DNA of 34,575 nucleotides from JAZLEZ01 sp045615505 (GCA_045615505.1 JAZLEZ010000025.1:1-34575); one strand, 5' to 3'. Positions 15,873 through 25,179 are shown, counted from the stretch's first letter. Notes: generated from the letters alone by a model not told the origin. Numbers and translations: made by a program.

Positions 15873-17228
15873 AGCAATTGAGAAGTAAACAATCAGAGAA
15901 AGAGCGTCAACTATTGTTGTAATGAAGGGACTTGCCATAACAGCAGGGTCGGCTCCGAGTTTCTTTGCAACCAATGGAAGAATGCCCCCGAGGATTTTTG
16001 CGACAATGACCGTTGCACACATTGCAAGACTTACTACTATTCCAACAGAATAAGTCAGGTCAGGATTCCGGAGAATGATTCTGTCCAGCAGATACATCTT
16101 TGCAAAACATGCCAATCCCAATGCAATGCCGCAAAGAACGGAAACAAGCAATTCTTTGATAATAACTATAGGAAGGTCTTTAAAATCCAGTTCTCCAAGT
16201 GACAGAGAACGGATTATTGTAACCGAACTCTGGGAACCTGAGTTTCCGCCGGTACCCATAAGCATGGGAATGAATGCCGTCAGAATTACATTTGCTTCGA
16301 GAGCTGTTTCATAACTGTTGATAATCATTCCTGTAAAAGTTGATGAAATCATCATAATCAGAAGCCATGGAATACGATGAAGAAAGATATCAAAAGAAGA
16401 TGATTTTAGGTACGGTTTATCCGTAGGAGAAGTACCGGCCATGATGGCGATATCTTCAGTGGTTTCTTCTTCGATAACATCCATTGCATCGTCGAATGTG
16501 ATAATACCGACGATTCTGCTTTCACTGTCCACAACAGGCATTGCCAGAAAGTTGTATTTGCTCAATAACTGAGCTACTTCTTCTCTGTCTGTGTGCGTAT
16601 TGACGGAAATGACATTTTCCTGCATCAGTTCGGATATTTTCTGATCATCGGATTTCGCAAGCAGAAGATCTTTTACGGAAATGTATCCGATGAGTTTTCT
16701 GTTGTATGTTACATAGCAGATATAAATCGTTTCCTTATCGAGTCCGGATTTTCTGATAAACGAGATACTTTCTCCTACAGTCCAGTTTTCTCTGAGAGAT
16801 ACATATTCCGTTGTCATCACAGAACCGGCTGAATCTTCAGGATATTTCAGAATTTCATTGATGCTTTTTCTCATTTCAGGAGTTGCCTGCAAAAGAATTC
16901 TTCTGACGACATTTGCGGGCATTTCTTCAACAATATCTACAGCATCATCAACATAAAGTTCATCTATAACCTGCTTGAGTTCCCGGTCGGAAAAACTTTT
17001 AATAAGTATTTCCTGAATATCAGGGTCCATTTCAACAAAAGCATCTGCAGCAGTTTCTTTGGGGAGCAGACGGAAAATTACAGGAAGATAAGTTTCCTTC
17101 AACCCGTCGCAGATAGCAGCCACATCTGAAGGATTCATGAGGCACAACATTTCCTTTATAGTTGCATACTTCTTTTTTTCTGCAAGAATGTTGAGGGATT
17201 CTTCAATCGTTAGCTTGTTTTCTGCCAT
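15855..17228 (-). CDS. mgtE: Magnesium transporter MgtE
   Basis: The product is 457 aa, the normal MgtE length. The order is an N-terminal superhelical domain (LLPKETAADAFVEMDPDIQ, then VDIVEEMPANVVRRIL), a pair of CBS domains (about 130-255) that sense cytoplasmic magnesium, and about five membrane helices from residue 280. The pore region carries MLMGTGGNSGSQSS (about 319-332), the family hallmark. MgtE channels import magnesium and close when the cytoplasmic domains fill with magnesium. There is no Shine-Dalgarno sequence before the ATG, and a possible -10 lies six bases upstream, so the message may be leaderless. The 3' end runs into the converging glycosyltransferase gene with no terminator between them. 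Confidence 0.96.
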   Translation of the reverse strand: MAENKLTIEESLNILAEKKKYATIKEMLCLMNPSDVAAICDGLKETYLPVIFRLLPKETAADAFVEMDPDIQEILIKSFSDRELKQVIDELYVDDAVDIVEEMPANVVRRILLQATPEMRKSINEILKYPEDSAGSVMTTEYVSLRENWTVGESISFIRKSGLDKETIYICYVTYNRKLIGYISVKDLLLAKSDDQKISELMQENVISVNTHTDREEVAQLLSKYNFLAMPVVDSESRIVGIITFDDAMDVIEEETTEDIAIMAGTSPTDKPYLKSSSFDIFLHRIPWLLIMMISSTFTGMIINSYETALEANVILTAFIPMLMGTGGNSGSQSSVTIIRSLSLGELDFKDLPIVIIKELLVSVLCGIALGLACFAKMYLLDRIILRNPDLTYSVGIVVSLAMCATVIVAKILGGILPLVAKKLGADPAVMASPFITTIVDALSLIVYFSIASGFLF

Positions 17229-17234
17229 ACAGAA

Positions 17235-17264
17235 AAAATAAGTTTTTACTTATTGAGTTGTCAA
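17235..17264 (-). promoter_or_regulatory. Likely mgtE promoter
   Basis: On the minus strand TTGACA (17259-17264) is followed after 18 bp by TATTTT (17235-17240). The ATG begins six bases further on. The -35 overlaps the -35 of the divergent promoter at 17258-17286. Confidence 0.55.
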
Positions 17265-17286
17265 GCATTTTTACATTGACTACATT
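17258..17286 (+). promoter_or_regulatory. Likely promoter of the Omp85-like gene
   Basis: TTGTCA (17258-17263), a 17-bp spacer and TACATT (17281-17286) precede the start codon at 17329 by about 42 bases. TTGACT at 17276-17281 is another possible -35 but has no good -10. Confidence 0.5.
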
Positions 17287-17328
17287 ATATATTTACGCGA
17301 AAATATTAAAAAATTACTGCAAACGGCA

Positions 17329-19227
17329 ATGGTGAATTCTTTGTTCAAACACAAGAAACTGTCTTTTATTTTAGTTTTTCTTATATTGTTTTCTGAATGT
17401 GTCTTTGCATCAACATACACTATTTCAGGATACCGGTTTAAGATAAACGGAAAAACAAAAGAAGAAACTGTAAGAGATCTTATTGTTTCCAAAAGTGCTG
17501 AACAGTACAAATCTGAAGCTGAAGTAAAGAAAGCTCTTGAGAAAAAACGGCAGACTTTGATAAACTCCCGTTTGTTTTTTGAAGATGAAATTTTCTTCAG
17601 CTATGATATAGAACCTTCTGGGGGAGACAACTATAATGTTTTTGTTTCCTTTGTTGTCAAAGATGCAAAAAGCTCTCTGCTATTGCCTTATCCGCAATAT
17701 GACTCAAACACCGGACTTGTTCTCGGATTGAGATACAAAGACAAGAATTTTATGGGTTCTGGAAAAGAACTTTCGGTTGTATTTGACGCAGAACAGAATG
17801 ATAATTCTTTCAAAAAAGGTGAATACTATCTGGAGATACCGTTTGAGGAAATCCGGTTGGGAAATATCGATTTTGCCGGAGACTTTGAGTTTAATCTCAA
17901 TTTGGATGAGAAAAAAGAGAATTATATTGCTTTTGAGCTGGAAGAAAAAAATCTTTCGTTCGGAAAAGTATCAGTGCCGGCTCATGTCTCTTTGGATTAC
18001 AACTATCAAACCAAAAAATTCAGGGAAATCGGATATGGAGTAGGGATAAACGGTATTTCTATCGGAAAAAATATCCGGCTGAACCTTTCCAACAATATGC
18101 TTTTGGATTGGGAAACCGTCTCTGATACATATTTAAACGCACAGGCATTGTTCCGGAATATCAAAATAGGCAATGCAATTCTGACAAACAAAACTTTTTT
18201 TAAACTGGAAAACAAGACAAAAGATTTGAAAGACGGTCTTTGTAAAGAAAAGCTGGAAAATACAATTACTTTGGGTTTCACGGGGAATCTTTCCAAATGG
18301 TCATTTAGCAATCTGCTGTCCTACAACTATGATTACAGTGCAACAAGGGGTGACTTATTCAAAATCAACAATGCCGTTAATTACAAAATAAGCTCGGTAT
18401 ATACAGGTACAATAGGGCTGAATATACAGCGCTACGAAAACGGAGGGCTTTATTTGATTGATCCTTATGAGAAGATTACCATCCGTTCGAAAGTAGCAAA
18501 AAAAATACCTTTCGTCCTGTCCTTGAGCGAACATAACAAATATTTCCTGGAAGACAGTAAAATGGATTTTTATTTCTCTTCTTCTCTTTCTTCAAATTAC
18601 GGAGACATAAATTATGTAGAAAACTTCAGAAAGGGAACCAATTACTCGATAACCGCTCAGTTGGATTATCATCCTTGGCAAGAAGAGAAAGAAGATAAGA
18701 CTGAGTACAAGTTCAAAATCGATTTTACAAGTTTCCCGTTTGCTCTGAAATGGCTCAACCCTTCTTTAAGGGGGTCATTGGTTGCTTCCTCCGCGGCTTA
18801 TTATTGGAAGGATGATTCAGGCTGGCGGCTGGATAAAGATGATATTCAATCTCTCTTCAGAGGAATCCGGACAGATAATGATTATGTAAAGAAGGCTTAC
18901 AGTAAAAGCAAACTGATAGGAGCCTTGAACTTCAATCTTGTTTCAACACTGTTTGTTTTCGAAGATTTCGGAAAAGCATATCTTAATCTGTTTGTTGATT
19001 CCGGGATAATCAGAGCAGATAAAATTGATGAGGCTAATAGTAGGGACTATAAAGTACTTACAGGTACCGGTTTGGAAATTGTATGCATTATGGACAGCCA
19101 TCCTTCATATCCTATCAGAATGTCCTTCGGAATGAATGCCGAATCTTTCAAGGATAAGTTTATTTCCAAGAAAGAGGATATCAAATTGGAATATGAAATA
19201 TTTGTCGGTCTGGGCTGGCTTTTCTGA
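17329..19227 (+). CDS. Omp85/BamA-TamA-like outer-membrane protein with one POTRA-like domain
   Basis: The product is 632 aa. A signal peptide (about 1-28) ends in ECVFA. Residues 30-115 look like a single POTRA domain: VKKALEKKRQTLINSRLFFEDEI, here seen as a helix then NSRLFF, followed by the strand YNVFVSFVVKD. The barrel begins with LLPYPQYDSNTGLVLGLRYK and KNFMGSGKEL, the Omp85 entry strands. FRGI (510-513) matches the conserved loop-6 (V/I)RG(F/Y) motif. The chain ends in FVGLGWLF, a good C-terminal beta-signal with final Phe. BamA and TamA, with five and three POTRA domains, insert outer-membrane proteins. This short form is separate from the canonical BamA. Its place before Wzi-like barrels suggests a role in surface assembly, which is inference. 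Confidence 0.72.
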   Translation: MVNSLFKHKKLSFILVFLILFSECVFASTYTISGYRFKINGKTKEETVRDLIVSKSAEQYKSEAEVKKALEKKRQTLINSRLFFEDEIFFSYDIEPSGGDNYNVFVSFVVKDAKSSLLLPYPQYDSNTGLVLGLRYKDKNFMGSGKELSVVFDAEQNDNSFKKGEYYLEIPFEEIRLGNIDFAGDFEFNLNLDEKKENYIAFELEEKNLSFGKVSVPAHVSLDYNYQTKKFREIGYGVGINGISIGKNIRLNLSNNMLLDWETVSDTYLNAQALFRNIKIGNAILTNKTFFKLENKTKDLKDGLCKEKLENTITLGFTGNLSKWSFSNLLSYNYDYSATRGDLFKINNAVNYKISSVYTGTIGLNIQRYENGGLYLIDPYEKITIRSKVAKKIPFVLSLSEHNKYFLEDSKMDFYFSSSLSSNYGDINYVENFRKGTNYSITAQLDYHPWQEEKEDKTEYKFKIDFTSFPFALKWLNPSLRGSLVASSAAYYWKDDSGWRLDKDDIQSLFRGIRTDNDYVKKAYSKSKLIGALNFNLVSTLFVFEDFGKAYLNLFVDSGIIRADKIDEANSRDYKVLTGTGLEIVCIMDSHPSYPIRMSFGMNAESFKDKFISKKEDIKLEYEIFVGLGWLF

Positions 19228-19238
19228 CGGGGTGATTT

Positions 19239-20933
19239 ATGAAAAATGTTAAAAACTCGGTATGTATTGTTTTTCTCCTCTTATTTGTTCTATGCAATTT
19301 ATGGGCATGGCAGAATACCTATGGAGCATCAGATGAAGTATTTGAGAATCTTATTTTGCTTAAATCGTTGAGTGGTGTAAATCTTCCCGATGTAACGGCA
19401 CCGGTTTCCGGTTCGCAGATCGGCGCTTTACTTGAAATGATAGATTCTTCAAAGCTGGACGGCTATGCCCGTGAAATATACGAGGAATTGAAAAAAGAGA
19501 TTTCTCATCCTCCGGTTTTATTCAGTTTCAACAAAGTCGGCGGAAATCTCAATGTAAGCTTCCTCCCTTTTGAAGTAATCGGCAGTACCGGTGACAGTAA
19601 TTCATCAACAGGTTATATGCGTAACGGCTTGAAAAGATTCGATTTGTACGATGTTGATGCACAGTTGTACATTTCCGAAAATTTCTATGGCAGAATGCTC
19701 GCAAACGGAACAAAAATTGAGGGATATGAAAAGAAATTTGCAGAAGACCATTGTATTCTGAATACTGTATTTTCTCCGGAAAATTTATCTCAGGCTTGGC
19801 CTGAAGTTGCTTTCGGTTCAATCGGAAACAGTTTTATCAATTTGATTATAGGAAGAGACAGACTGTCTGCAGGAAGCGGAATTACGGGAAATCTGTATCT
19901 TTCTGAAAACAGAAGATATGATGATTTTTTGAAGTTCAGCGCTGTTTCCTATCCTCTTTCGTATGATTTTACAGCAATTGTTTACGACGGGTTTACCGAA
20001 AACTCTTTTGAAAACGGAAATTTTGAGCTTAGAACCACGGATTTCGATGAACCGCGCAAAGTTGTTCTTTTACATAGGTTTTCATCAACCATTCTGAAAA
20101 AGATTACACTGTCTGCTTTTGAAGGTGCGGTTGTTTACTGCGATGATATTTGGACGGATATAAGAGCGTTTAACCCTTTTATGTTCATACATAACAACGG
20201 AACATATTATACGGGAAATACAAACAATTTTGCCGGAATGGAAATCAGTGCCGCTTTGGGAAAAGGAATAAATGCAAATGCTCAGATTATATTAGACCAG
20301 TTCAAGCTGTCTTCTGAAAGCAGTACTTCAGGTGATACACAGTACGGTGTATTGGCAAATATCAATGGAACATGGTCCTTGGATAGCAGTATAGTAAGTG
20401 CTTACATAGAAGGAATTTATGAGACTAAGGGTTTATATCTTAAAGAAGTCAATAATTCCGAATACGGATATAATTACAATGATAAGGTTTACTATTACGC
20501 CCAGATTGATATGGTTTCAGGGAACAAGCGCTTTTCAGGGGAAAAAGATGAATATGCATATTTAGGTTATCCTGATGGTGGAGATTTGAAAAAGCTGTCC
20601 GTGGGTTTAAAAATCAAAAAGGAAAATGCTGTTTTTGCTTTTGATGCATCTGTTTCCGAGAAGGGTGTATATGGAATACATTTACCGTTCAATGAAGTAA
20701 GGATTCTCACGGATTCTGCCCGTACGGGTTTTTCTTCTAGCCAGTATTGTTATTCAGTAAAAGCGACTGCAGATGCAACTTTCTTCAAAGGTGTTGATTG
20801 TTGTGCAACACTGGGTGGCTTTTATTACAAAAACTATCTGCATGAGAAGGATGTTAACAAAAAATTTCTGCAGTTCTCAATAGGTTGTAAGGTTGATCCG
20901 ACTCTCATTTTCATCAGAAGAAATCAACTCTAG
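19239..20933 (+). CDS. Wzi-like outer-membrane barrel protein, copy 2
   Basis: The product is 564 aa. The signal peptide (about 23 residues) ends in CNLWA. The mature protein starts with a helical segment (ENLILLKSLSGVNLPDVTAP) and then runs into beta-strands. IIGRDRLSAGSGITGNLYLS (about 203-222) matches IGRMRVSSSNGITGNL in the copy at 12172, and both later have a line of the type FNPFMFIHNNGTYYTGNTNN versus LSPFILMHNLLTYRNGNENN. This strongly indicates paralogy. It follows the Omp85-like gene by 11 bases with GGGGTG as a ribosome site, so the pair is likely one operon. The expected place is the outer membrane, and surface-glycan anchoring or export is inferred. Confidence 0.7.
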   Translation: MKNVKNSVCIVFLLLFVLCNLWAWQNTYGASDEVFENLILLKSLSGVNLPDVTAPVSGSQIGALLEMIDSSKLDGYAREIYEELKKEISHPPVLFSFNKVGGNLNVSFLPFEVIGSTGDSNSSTGYMRNGLKRFDLYDVDAQLYISENFYGRMLANGTKIEGYEKKFAEDHCILNTVFSPENLSQAWPEVAFGSIGNSFINLIIGRDRLSAGSGITGNLYLSENRRYDDFLKFSAVSYPLSYDFTAIVYDGFTENSFENGNFELRTTDFDEPRKVVLLHRFSSTILKKITLSAFEGAVVYCDDIWTDIRAFNPFMFIHNNGTYYTGNTNNFAGMEISAALGKGINANAQIILDQFKLSSESSTSGDTQYGVLANINGTWSLDSSIVSAYIEGIYETKGLYLKEVNNSEYGYNYNDKVYYYAQIDMVSGNKRFSGEKDEYAYLGYPDGGDLKKLSVGLKIKKENAVFAFDASVSEKGVYGIHLPFNEVRILTDSARTGFSSSQYCYSVKATADATFFKGVDCCATLGGFYYKNYLHEKDVNKKFLQFSIGCKVDPTLIFIRRNQL

Positions 20934-20969
20934 CTTTTTTTCATCGGATGTATAATAATTATTACTCGT

Positions 20970-20975
20970 TATAAT
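20970..20975 (+). promoter_or_regulatory. Possible -10 box before Wzi-like copy 3
   Basis: TATAAT lies 21 bases before the preferred ATG at 20997. A second TATAAT is at 20951-20956. Neither has a good -35, so this is weak. Confidence 0.3.
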
Positions 20976-20996
20976 ATGTGCTACATCAGGCTGAAT

Positions 20997-22850
20997 ATGA
21001 AGAAAAAGCTATTTTCTGTACTGCTCTCTTTGATTCTGACTTTTTCCGTTTTTGCAGGTCAGTACAATACTGTTCCCGTAGGACATGAGGCTTACAGAAT
21101 CATCGAATATGGAGAGATATGTGGGATTATTCCCATTCAATCCAAGAGTAAACCTTATGATTACGACACTGTCAGAATGCTTTTGGAAAAAATTTCCAGG
21201 TCTGACGAACTCAATGAATTGAGCAAAGAGCGTATAGAGCTGATTAAGGCAGATTTGAACAGAATTTACGGTTTTGATGAAAGCAAAGGCTCCGAATCTA
21301 TTTTTAATAACGGTTTTTATCGTACTTCCAATGAAGACAGAACAAGCAGTTTTGAAGTTGGTGTTAAGGGTAGAATGTATGAAACAGTAGGTTTGGATAA
21401 CGACAAGGACAAGATAATAGATCTCAGAAATACGGGTACGGTTTTCTTCAAGGGTGATTTGTTTGATAAAGTTTCGTTTGATATGAACGCCGGTCTTAAA
21501 CTGGATAAACTTTCTCCCAGAGCTTATCTTACGGAAGAGTTTGTCTATGACGCAGACGGAGATTATTTCCTTGGATTGGCTGGAGCAGATAATACTTATG
21601 TAAATAGTTTTACTGCAGACACAGAGGGTATCTATGTAGGGTTTAAGGCAAGTCCTGAAGTATCATTTTCTTTCATAAATGATAAATTGAAACTGAGGGT
21701 CGGTTCCTATGTCAGAGACTGGGGTCCCGGTGTGGGAAATCTTGTTCTTTCAAAGAATGCAGTTGAATTCAGCGGTTTTGAATTCAGAATCAATCCTGTT
21801 GATTGGTTCAGTTTTACCAGTGTGTCGGGTTCTCTTAGCAGACCTTATGCAACAAAAATCTACGGTATTGCCCGTCCTGGTTCAGAAACTGTTATTGTTA
21901 AGAAAAATGAATCGGATAAAGGTGTCGAATATGACATCAAGAACGATAATATGTTCGGAATGCAGAGAATAGAATTCAGTACTGAAAAAGGGTTTCAGTT
22001 TGCATTGTATGAATCTGTTGTATGGAGAAGACGCTTTGAGCTGTCTTATCTGAATCCTTTCAATATTTACTGGTTTACTCAATCTATGGTCGGAGATATC
22101 GATAATGTTCTGGGCGGTGCGGATGTCTCATGGTACATAAGAAATCTCGGAAGGCTTTACTTCAGTATTTCAGTTGATGAATTTACCTCAGATATAAAAC
22201 ATCTTATCTCCGGAGCCAGAAATGTTGTGGCTCTTCAGGGCGGTCTGGAATTTCCCGGAAAGCTTTTCGGAGCTTTTACGACATTCAATGTTCAGGCTAC
22301 CTATCTGCCGCCGTTCTACGGAGCTCATAACTACAAAGAGGTTGATGAGGCAAATGAGGTCAGATATTCAACAAACTATACAAACAAGGGGTTCAACCTT
22401 TTCTATGCAATGAATCCGGATACTCTGGAACTTCTTGTGAATTGTGATATGTCTTTCCGCAACGGTTGGGGTGTTTCGTTCTGTGCAAAAGACCAGATGA
22501 GAAGTGCTCAGTACGCACTTGATAAAAACGGTACTACAGTTCTGACAAGTGTCAATTATGATGTAGATGACAAATATGCACGAAAGGATTTCTTCAATTA
22601 CATTTGGGAAAATACCTTGGATATCGGTTTGAATGTTTCAAAAGAATTCGACGGTTCACCTGTTAAAATCGGTTGTGGAATTGACGGAATCATAGACTGG
22701 ACCAGATCTTTTGATGTCAATGTAGAAAAAGGTGCAATCCGCTTCAATGGCGGAAAGTATAATCTCGGGAAAGATACCGTAATGGATGAAAAATGGAATA
22801 CTCCGGACATCAGAATTCTCGGTCACGTGATGTTCTCATTGTACTATTGA
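20997..22850 (+). CDS. Wzi-like outer-membrane barrel protein, copy 3
   Basis: The product is 617 aa from the ATG at 20997, which begins directly with a signal peptide (MKKKLFSVLLSLILTFSVFA, cleavage near residue 20). An ATG at 20976 would add seven residues before the positive N-region. The first mature segment (VPVGHEAYRIIEYGEICG) and the WGPG-type line (SYVRDWGPGVGNLVLS, about 236-251) are typical of capsule-assembly Wzi family barrels. The chain ends in HVMFSLYY, a plausible beta-signal with terminal aromatic residue. It is more divergent from the copies at 12172 and 19239 than they are from each other. It leads into the initiating glycosyltransferase gene 11 bases later. Confidence 0.72.
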   Translation: MKKKLFSVLLSLILTFSVFAGQYNTVPVGHEAYRIIEYGEICGIIPIQSKSKPYDYDTVRMLLEKISRSDELNELSKERIELIKADLNRIYGFDESKGSESIFNNGFYRTSNEDRTSSFEVGVKGRMYETVGLDNDKDKIIDLRNTGTVFFKGDLFDKVSFDMNAGLKLDKLSPRAYLTEEFVYDADGDYFLGLAGADNTYVNSFTADTEGIYVGFKASPEVSFSFINDKLKLRVGSYVRDWGPGVGNLVLSKNAVEFSGFEFRINPVDWFSFTSVSGSLSRPYATKIYGIARPGSETVIVKKNESDKGVEYDIKNDNMFGMQRIEFSTEKGFQFALYESVVWRRRFELSYLNPFNIYWFTQSMVGDIDNVLGGADVSWYIRNLGRLYFSISVDEFTSDIKHLISGARNVVALQGGLEFPGKLFGAFTTFNVQATYLPPFYGAHNYKEVDEANEVRYSTNYTNKGFNLFYAMNPDTLELLVNCDMSFRNGWGVSFCAKDQMRSAQYALDKNGTTVLTSVNYDVDDKYARKDFFNYIWENTLDIGLNVSKEFDGSPVKIGCGIDGIIDWTRSFDVNVEKGAIRFNGGKYNLGKDTVMDEKWNTPDIRILGHVMFSLYY

Positions 22851-22861
22851 CAGAGGAATGA

Positions 22862-24268
22862 ATGAAAGAAAAAACAGCCAGTATTGAAAGAGCAGAGCGC
22901 TTTGACAGACTTCAGTTTTCCGTAAGATTGTTTATGGACGCTGCCGCCATTTCAGGTGCATGGTTTTTTTCCTACTATGTACGATTTGTCCTTCTTGAAG
23001 GTGAAGTAAGGGATTCATACCTTTTTTACATAACGCTATATGCCATAGCAATTGTCACCGGTTTTGTTTTCAACTACTCCAATGGTCTTTATGATTCTTC
23101 GGAAACAAAACACTGGAGTGATGAGGTCTCCGGTATTTTCAAAAGTTCCGTGGAAACATTTTTGGCATTTACAGTAATTTACTATTTTGTTTTTTCCGAA
23201 AGGATTTCAAGATTGCATCTTCTGATTTTCCTTTGTTTTCTCTTCATTCTGCTTCTGCTAGACAGAATTATCGTCAACAAAGTCATAGCATCAGAAGTAA
23301 AAAGCGGAAAATTTAAACAAAATGTACTTCTTGTGGGATACGGAAGCAGAATAAAGGAATACTATTATGCCTGTTTGGATAAGGGCGAAAAAACACGTGT
23401 TGTGGTAGTAGGCCAATATCTCAGCAGGGGACATTCACTTGAAGGAGTAAAAGAAATCGTTGCGGATTCACTTTCCGAGGCTGCAGAGATTTCAGATGCG
23501 GATATCATTATTATTTCGTTTCCTCATGAAGACAAAGATATCGAGTGGCAGATTATTGATGCCGGAAAAGAGCTTTTCGAGAGAAAGGTTTACACTCTTC
23601 CCGGGATACCGCGTTCCTATGCAGGTACTAAAATTGCAGATTTCCATAATATTCCTACGCTGCAACTCAACAGTGCCAAACTTTCACTCGGGAAACGTTT
23701 CCTGAAAAGAAGTTTTGACCTTATCACCTGTTCAATCGCAGTGATTCTGCTTTCTCCTCTTTACATTTTCCTCGCTTTACTTGTTAAACTTTCGTCAAAA
23801 GGACCTGTTTTCTTCAGGCAGGAAAGAGTAACAAAAGACGGAAAAGTCTTTACAATGCTTAAATTCAGGTCGATGAGGATTGATATGCCTGAAGGAGATG
23901 TTCACTGGACGGAAGAAAATGATCCGAGAGTAACAAAAATCGGAAAATTCCTTAGAAAGACAAGTCTTGATGAAATTCCTCAGTTCTTCAATGTCATAGG
24001 CGGTTCGATGAGCCTAATCGGTCCAAGGCCTGAAAGACCCGAACTGGAAGATCAGTTTGAGAAGAAAATACCCGGATATCATATGAGACACAGAATGAAA
24101 GCGGGTATTTCAGGATGGGCACAGGTAAATGGGCTCAGAGGCAATACTTCTTTGGAAAAAAGAATAGATTTTGATTTGTATTATGTCAGAAACTGGTCTT
24201 TCCGTTTTGATTTGAAGATTGTATTCCTCACTTTCTTCAAAGGTTTCATAAATGAAAATGCTTATTGA
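22862..24268 (+). CDS. Undecaprenyl-phosphate sugar-phosphate transferase (WbaP/WcaJ-like, initiating enzyme)
   Basis: The product is 468 aa. The AGAGGA ribosome site is well placed. The N-terminal half has about four membrane helices and then a nucleotide-binding-like domain (VLLVGYGSRIKEYYYAC). The C-terminal catalytic domain starts with KRSFDLITCSIAVILLSPLY (about 281-300) and continues with GPVFFRQERVTKDGKVF, LKFRSMR, LDEIPQFFNVIGG and SLIGPRPERPE. These are the conserved blocks of the bacterial sugar transferase family, which load the first sugar phosphate onto undecaprenyl phosphate. It starts the glycan that the genes at 3280-15872 would extend. Being 7 kb downstream of that run, it appears to be transcribed with the barrel genes. 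Confidence 0.93.
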   Translation: MKEKTASIERAERFDRLQFSVRLFMDAAAISGAWFFSYYVRFVLLEGEVRDSYLFYITLYAIAIVTGFVFNYSNGLYDSSETKHWSDEVSGIFKSSVETFLAFTVIYYFVFSERISRLHLLIFLCFLFILLLLDRIIVNKVIASEVKSGKFKQNVLLVGYGSRIKEYYYACLDKGEKTRVVVVGQYLSRGHSLEGVKEIVADSLSEAAEISDADIIIISFPHEDKDIEWQIIDAGKELFERKVYTLPGIPRSYAGTKIADFHNIPTLQLNSAKLSLGKRFLKRSFDLITCSIAVILLSPLYIFLALLVKLSSKGPVFFRQERVTKDGKVFTMLKFRSMRIDMPEGDVHWTEENDPRVTKIGKFLRKTSLDEIPQFFNVIGGSMSLIGPRPERPELEDQFEKKIPGYHMRHRMKAGISGWAQVNGLRGNTSLEKRIDFDLYYVRNWSFRFDLKIVFLTFFKGFINENAY

Positions 24269-24279
24269 CAGGTAAATGA

Positions 24280-25086
24280 ATGAAGAAAACAGCAGTACTT
24301 TTTTCGGTTTTGTTTTTCTCGATGTTCAGTCTTTTTTCTTTGGAGAAATCTTCGGAGCTTTTCAGTCATCTTTCGGAAGCTGAATTTAATAAGTTGAAGA
24401 GCGGACAAAGTTTGGAGGCCCGAACAAACAGAAATCAGGATGTATATCGCCTTACACCTGCCGGCAGCGAGGCTTATAAACTGTCTTTTGAGGCTTCTGA
24501 AGCTGTTCATTCTTTTACTGTAGGAGTTCTTCAATTCATTGAGTATCCTGAAGAATACAAAGGAATGTCTGAAGATGAAATTGTGCTTGATGTTTACAAC
24601 AGAATGCTCAAGGTTTCTACTATGAAAGGTATTCAGTACAAATCCTACACTGCCGGTAACAAAATGAAGACTTTGTTTTCCGATGCCTATCTGCTTTCCG
24701 AACCAAAGAAACGATCGGCTATGAAAGATATTGTTGCAAAAAGTATTGTTCCTGAAGCTCACTACTATGCTTTTATTTCAGATACAAAGTTCGGCGGAAA
24801 CATTTACACAGCCAATTATAAAGTTTCGGATGATGAAATATTGGTTGAAGTATCAAATTACGATAAAATCAAATATATGGGGCTCAAATGTATTGAAGCA
24901 AAAGACCTCCATATGTATATTGATGTAAAGTTTATGGAAGACGGGATATCCGTTTGTTCATTTGCTGTTGCTTATGATACCGATGTTGAGGTAAATGCTA
25001 TTATTACAACGGTATCCCTTGATGGTGCTTTCATTCGAAGAATGAATTCTCTCAAGGATTGGTTTATCGAACGCATGACCGAGTAA
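24280..25086 (+). CDS. Exported protein of unknown function
   Basis: The product is 268 aa with a clear signal peptide (about 1-20, MKKTAVLFSVLFFSMFSLFS). There is no lipobox cysteine, so it is probably free in the periplasm. The mature part is mixed alpha/beta and contains repeated acidic-hydrophobic segments such as MSEDEIVLDVYNRMLKVSTM and TANYKVSDDEILVEVSNY. I do not recognise a family. The gene follows the initiating transferase by 11 bases and probably shares its transcript. Its closeness to the barrel and glycan genes suggests an envelope role, but nothing in the sequence proves it. Confidence 0.7.
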   Translation: MKKTAVLFSVLFFSMFSLFSLEKSSELFSHLSEAEFNKLKSGQSLEARTNRNQDVYRLTPAGSEAYKLSFEASEAVHSFTVGVLQFIEYPEEYKGMSEDEIVLDVYNRMLKVSTMKGIQYKSYTAGNKMKTLFSDAYLLSEPKKRSAMKDIVAKSIVPEAHYYAFISDTKFGGNIYTANYKVSDDEILVEVSNYDKIKYMGLKCIEAKDLHMYIDVKFMEDGISVCSFAVAYDTDVEVNAIITTVSLDGAFIRRMNSLKDWFIERMTE

Positions 25087-25107
25087 AATACGGTCTATAT
25101 GAAATAT

Positions 25108-25179
25108 GCGCCTGTAGCTCAGCGGGAGAGCATTACCTTCACACGGTAGGGGTCGCTGGTTCAAACCCAGTCGGGCGCA
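25108..25179 (+). tRNA. tRNA-Val (anticodon CAC)
   Basis: The cloverleaf is complete. The acceptor stem is GCGCCTG/CGGGCGC with one T-G pair and discriminator A. The D stem is GCTC/GAGC. The anticodon stem is TTACC/GGTAG around TTCACAC, giving anticodon CAC for codon GTG. The T arm carries TTCAAAC. CCA is not encoded. It lies 21 bases after the previous stop codon and only six bases before the radical SAM start codon. Confidence 0.95.

Noticed and set aside
24262..24762. Open frame of about 165 codons on the minus strand inside the exported-protein gene
   Set aside because: The opposite strand has a convincing signal peptide and operon placement. The antisense product is arginine- and phenylalanine-rich noise.
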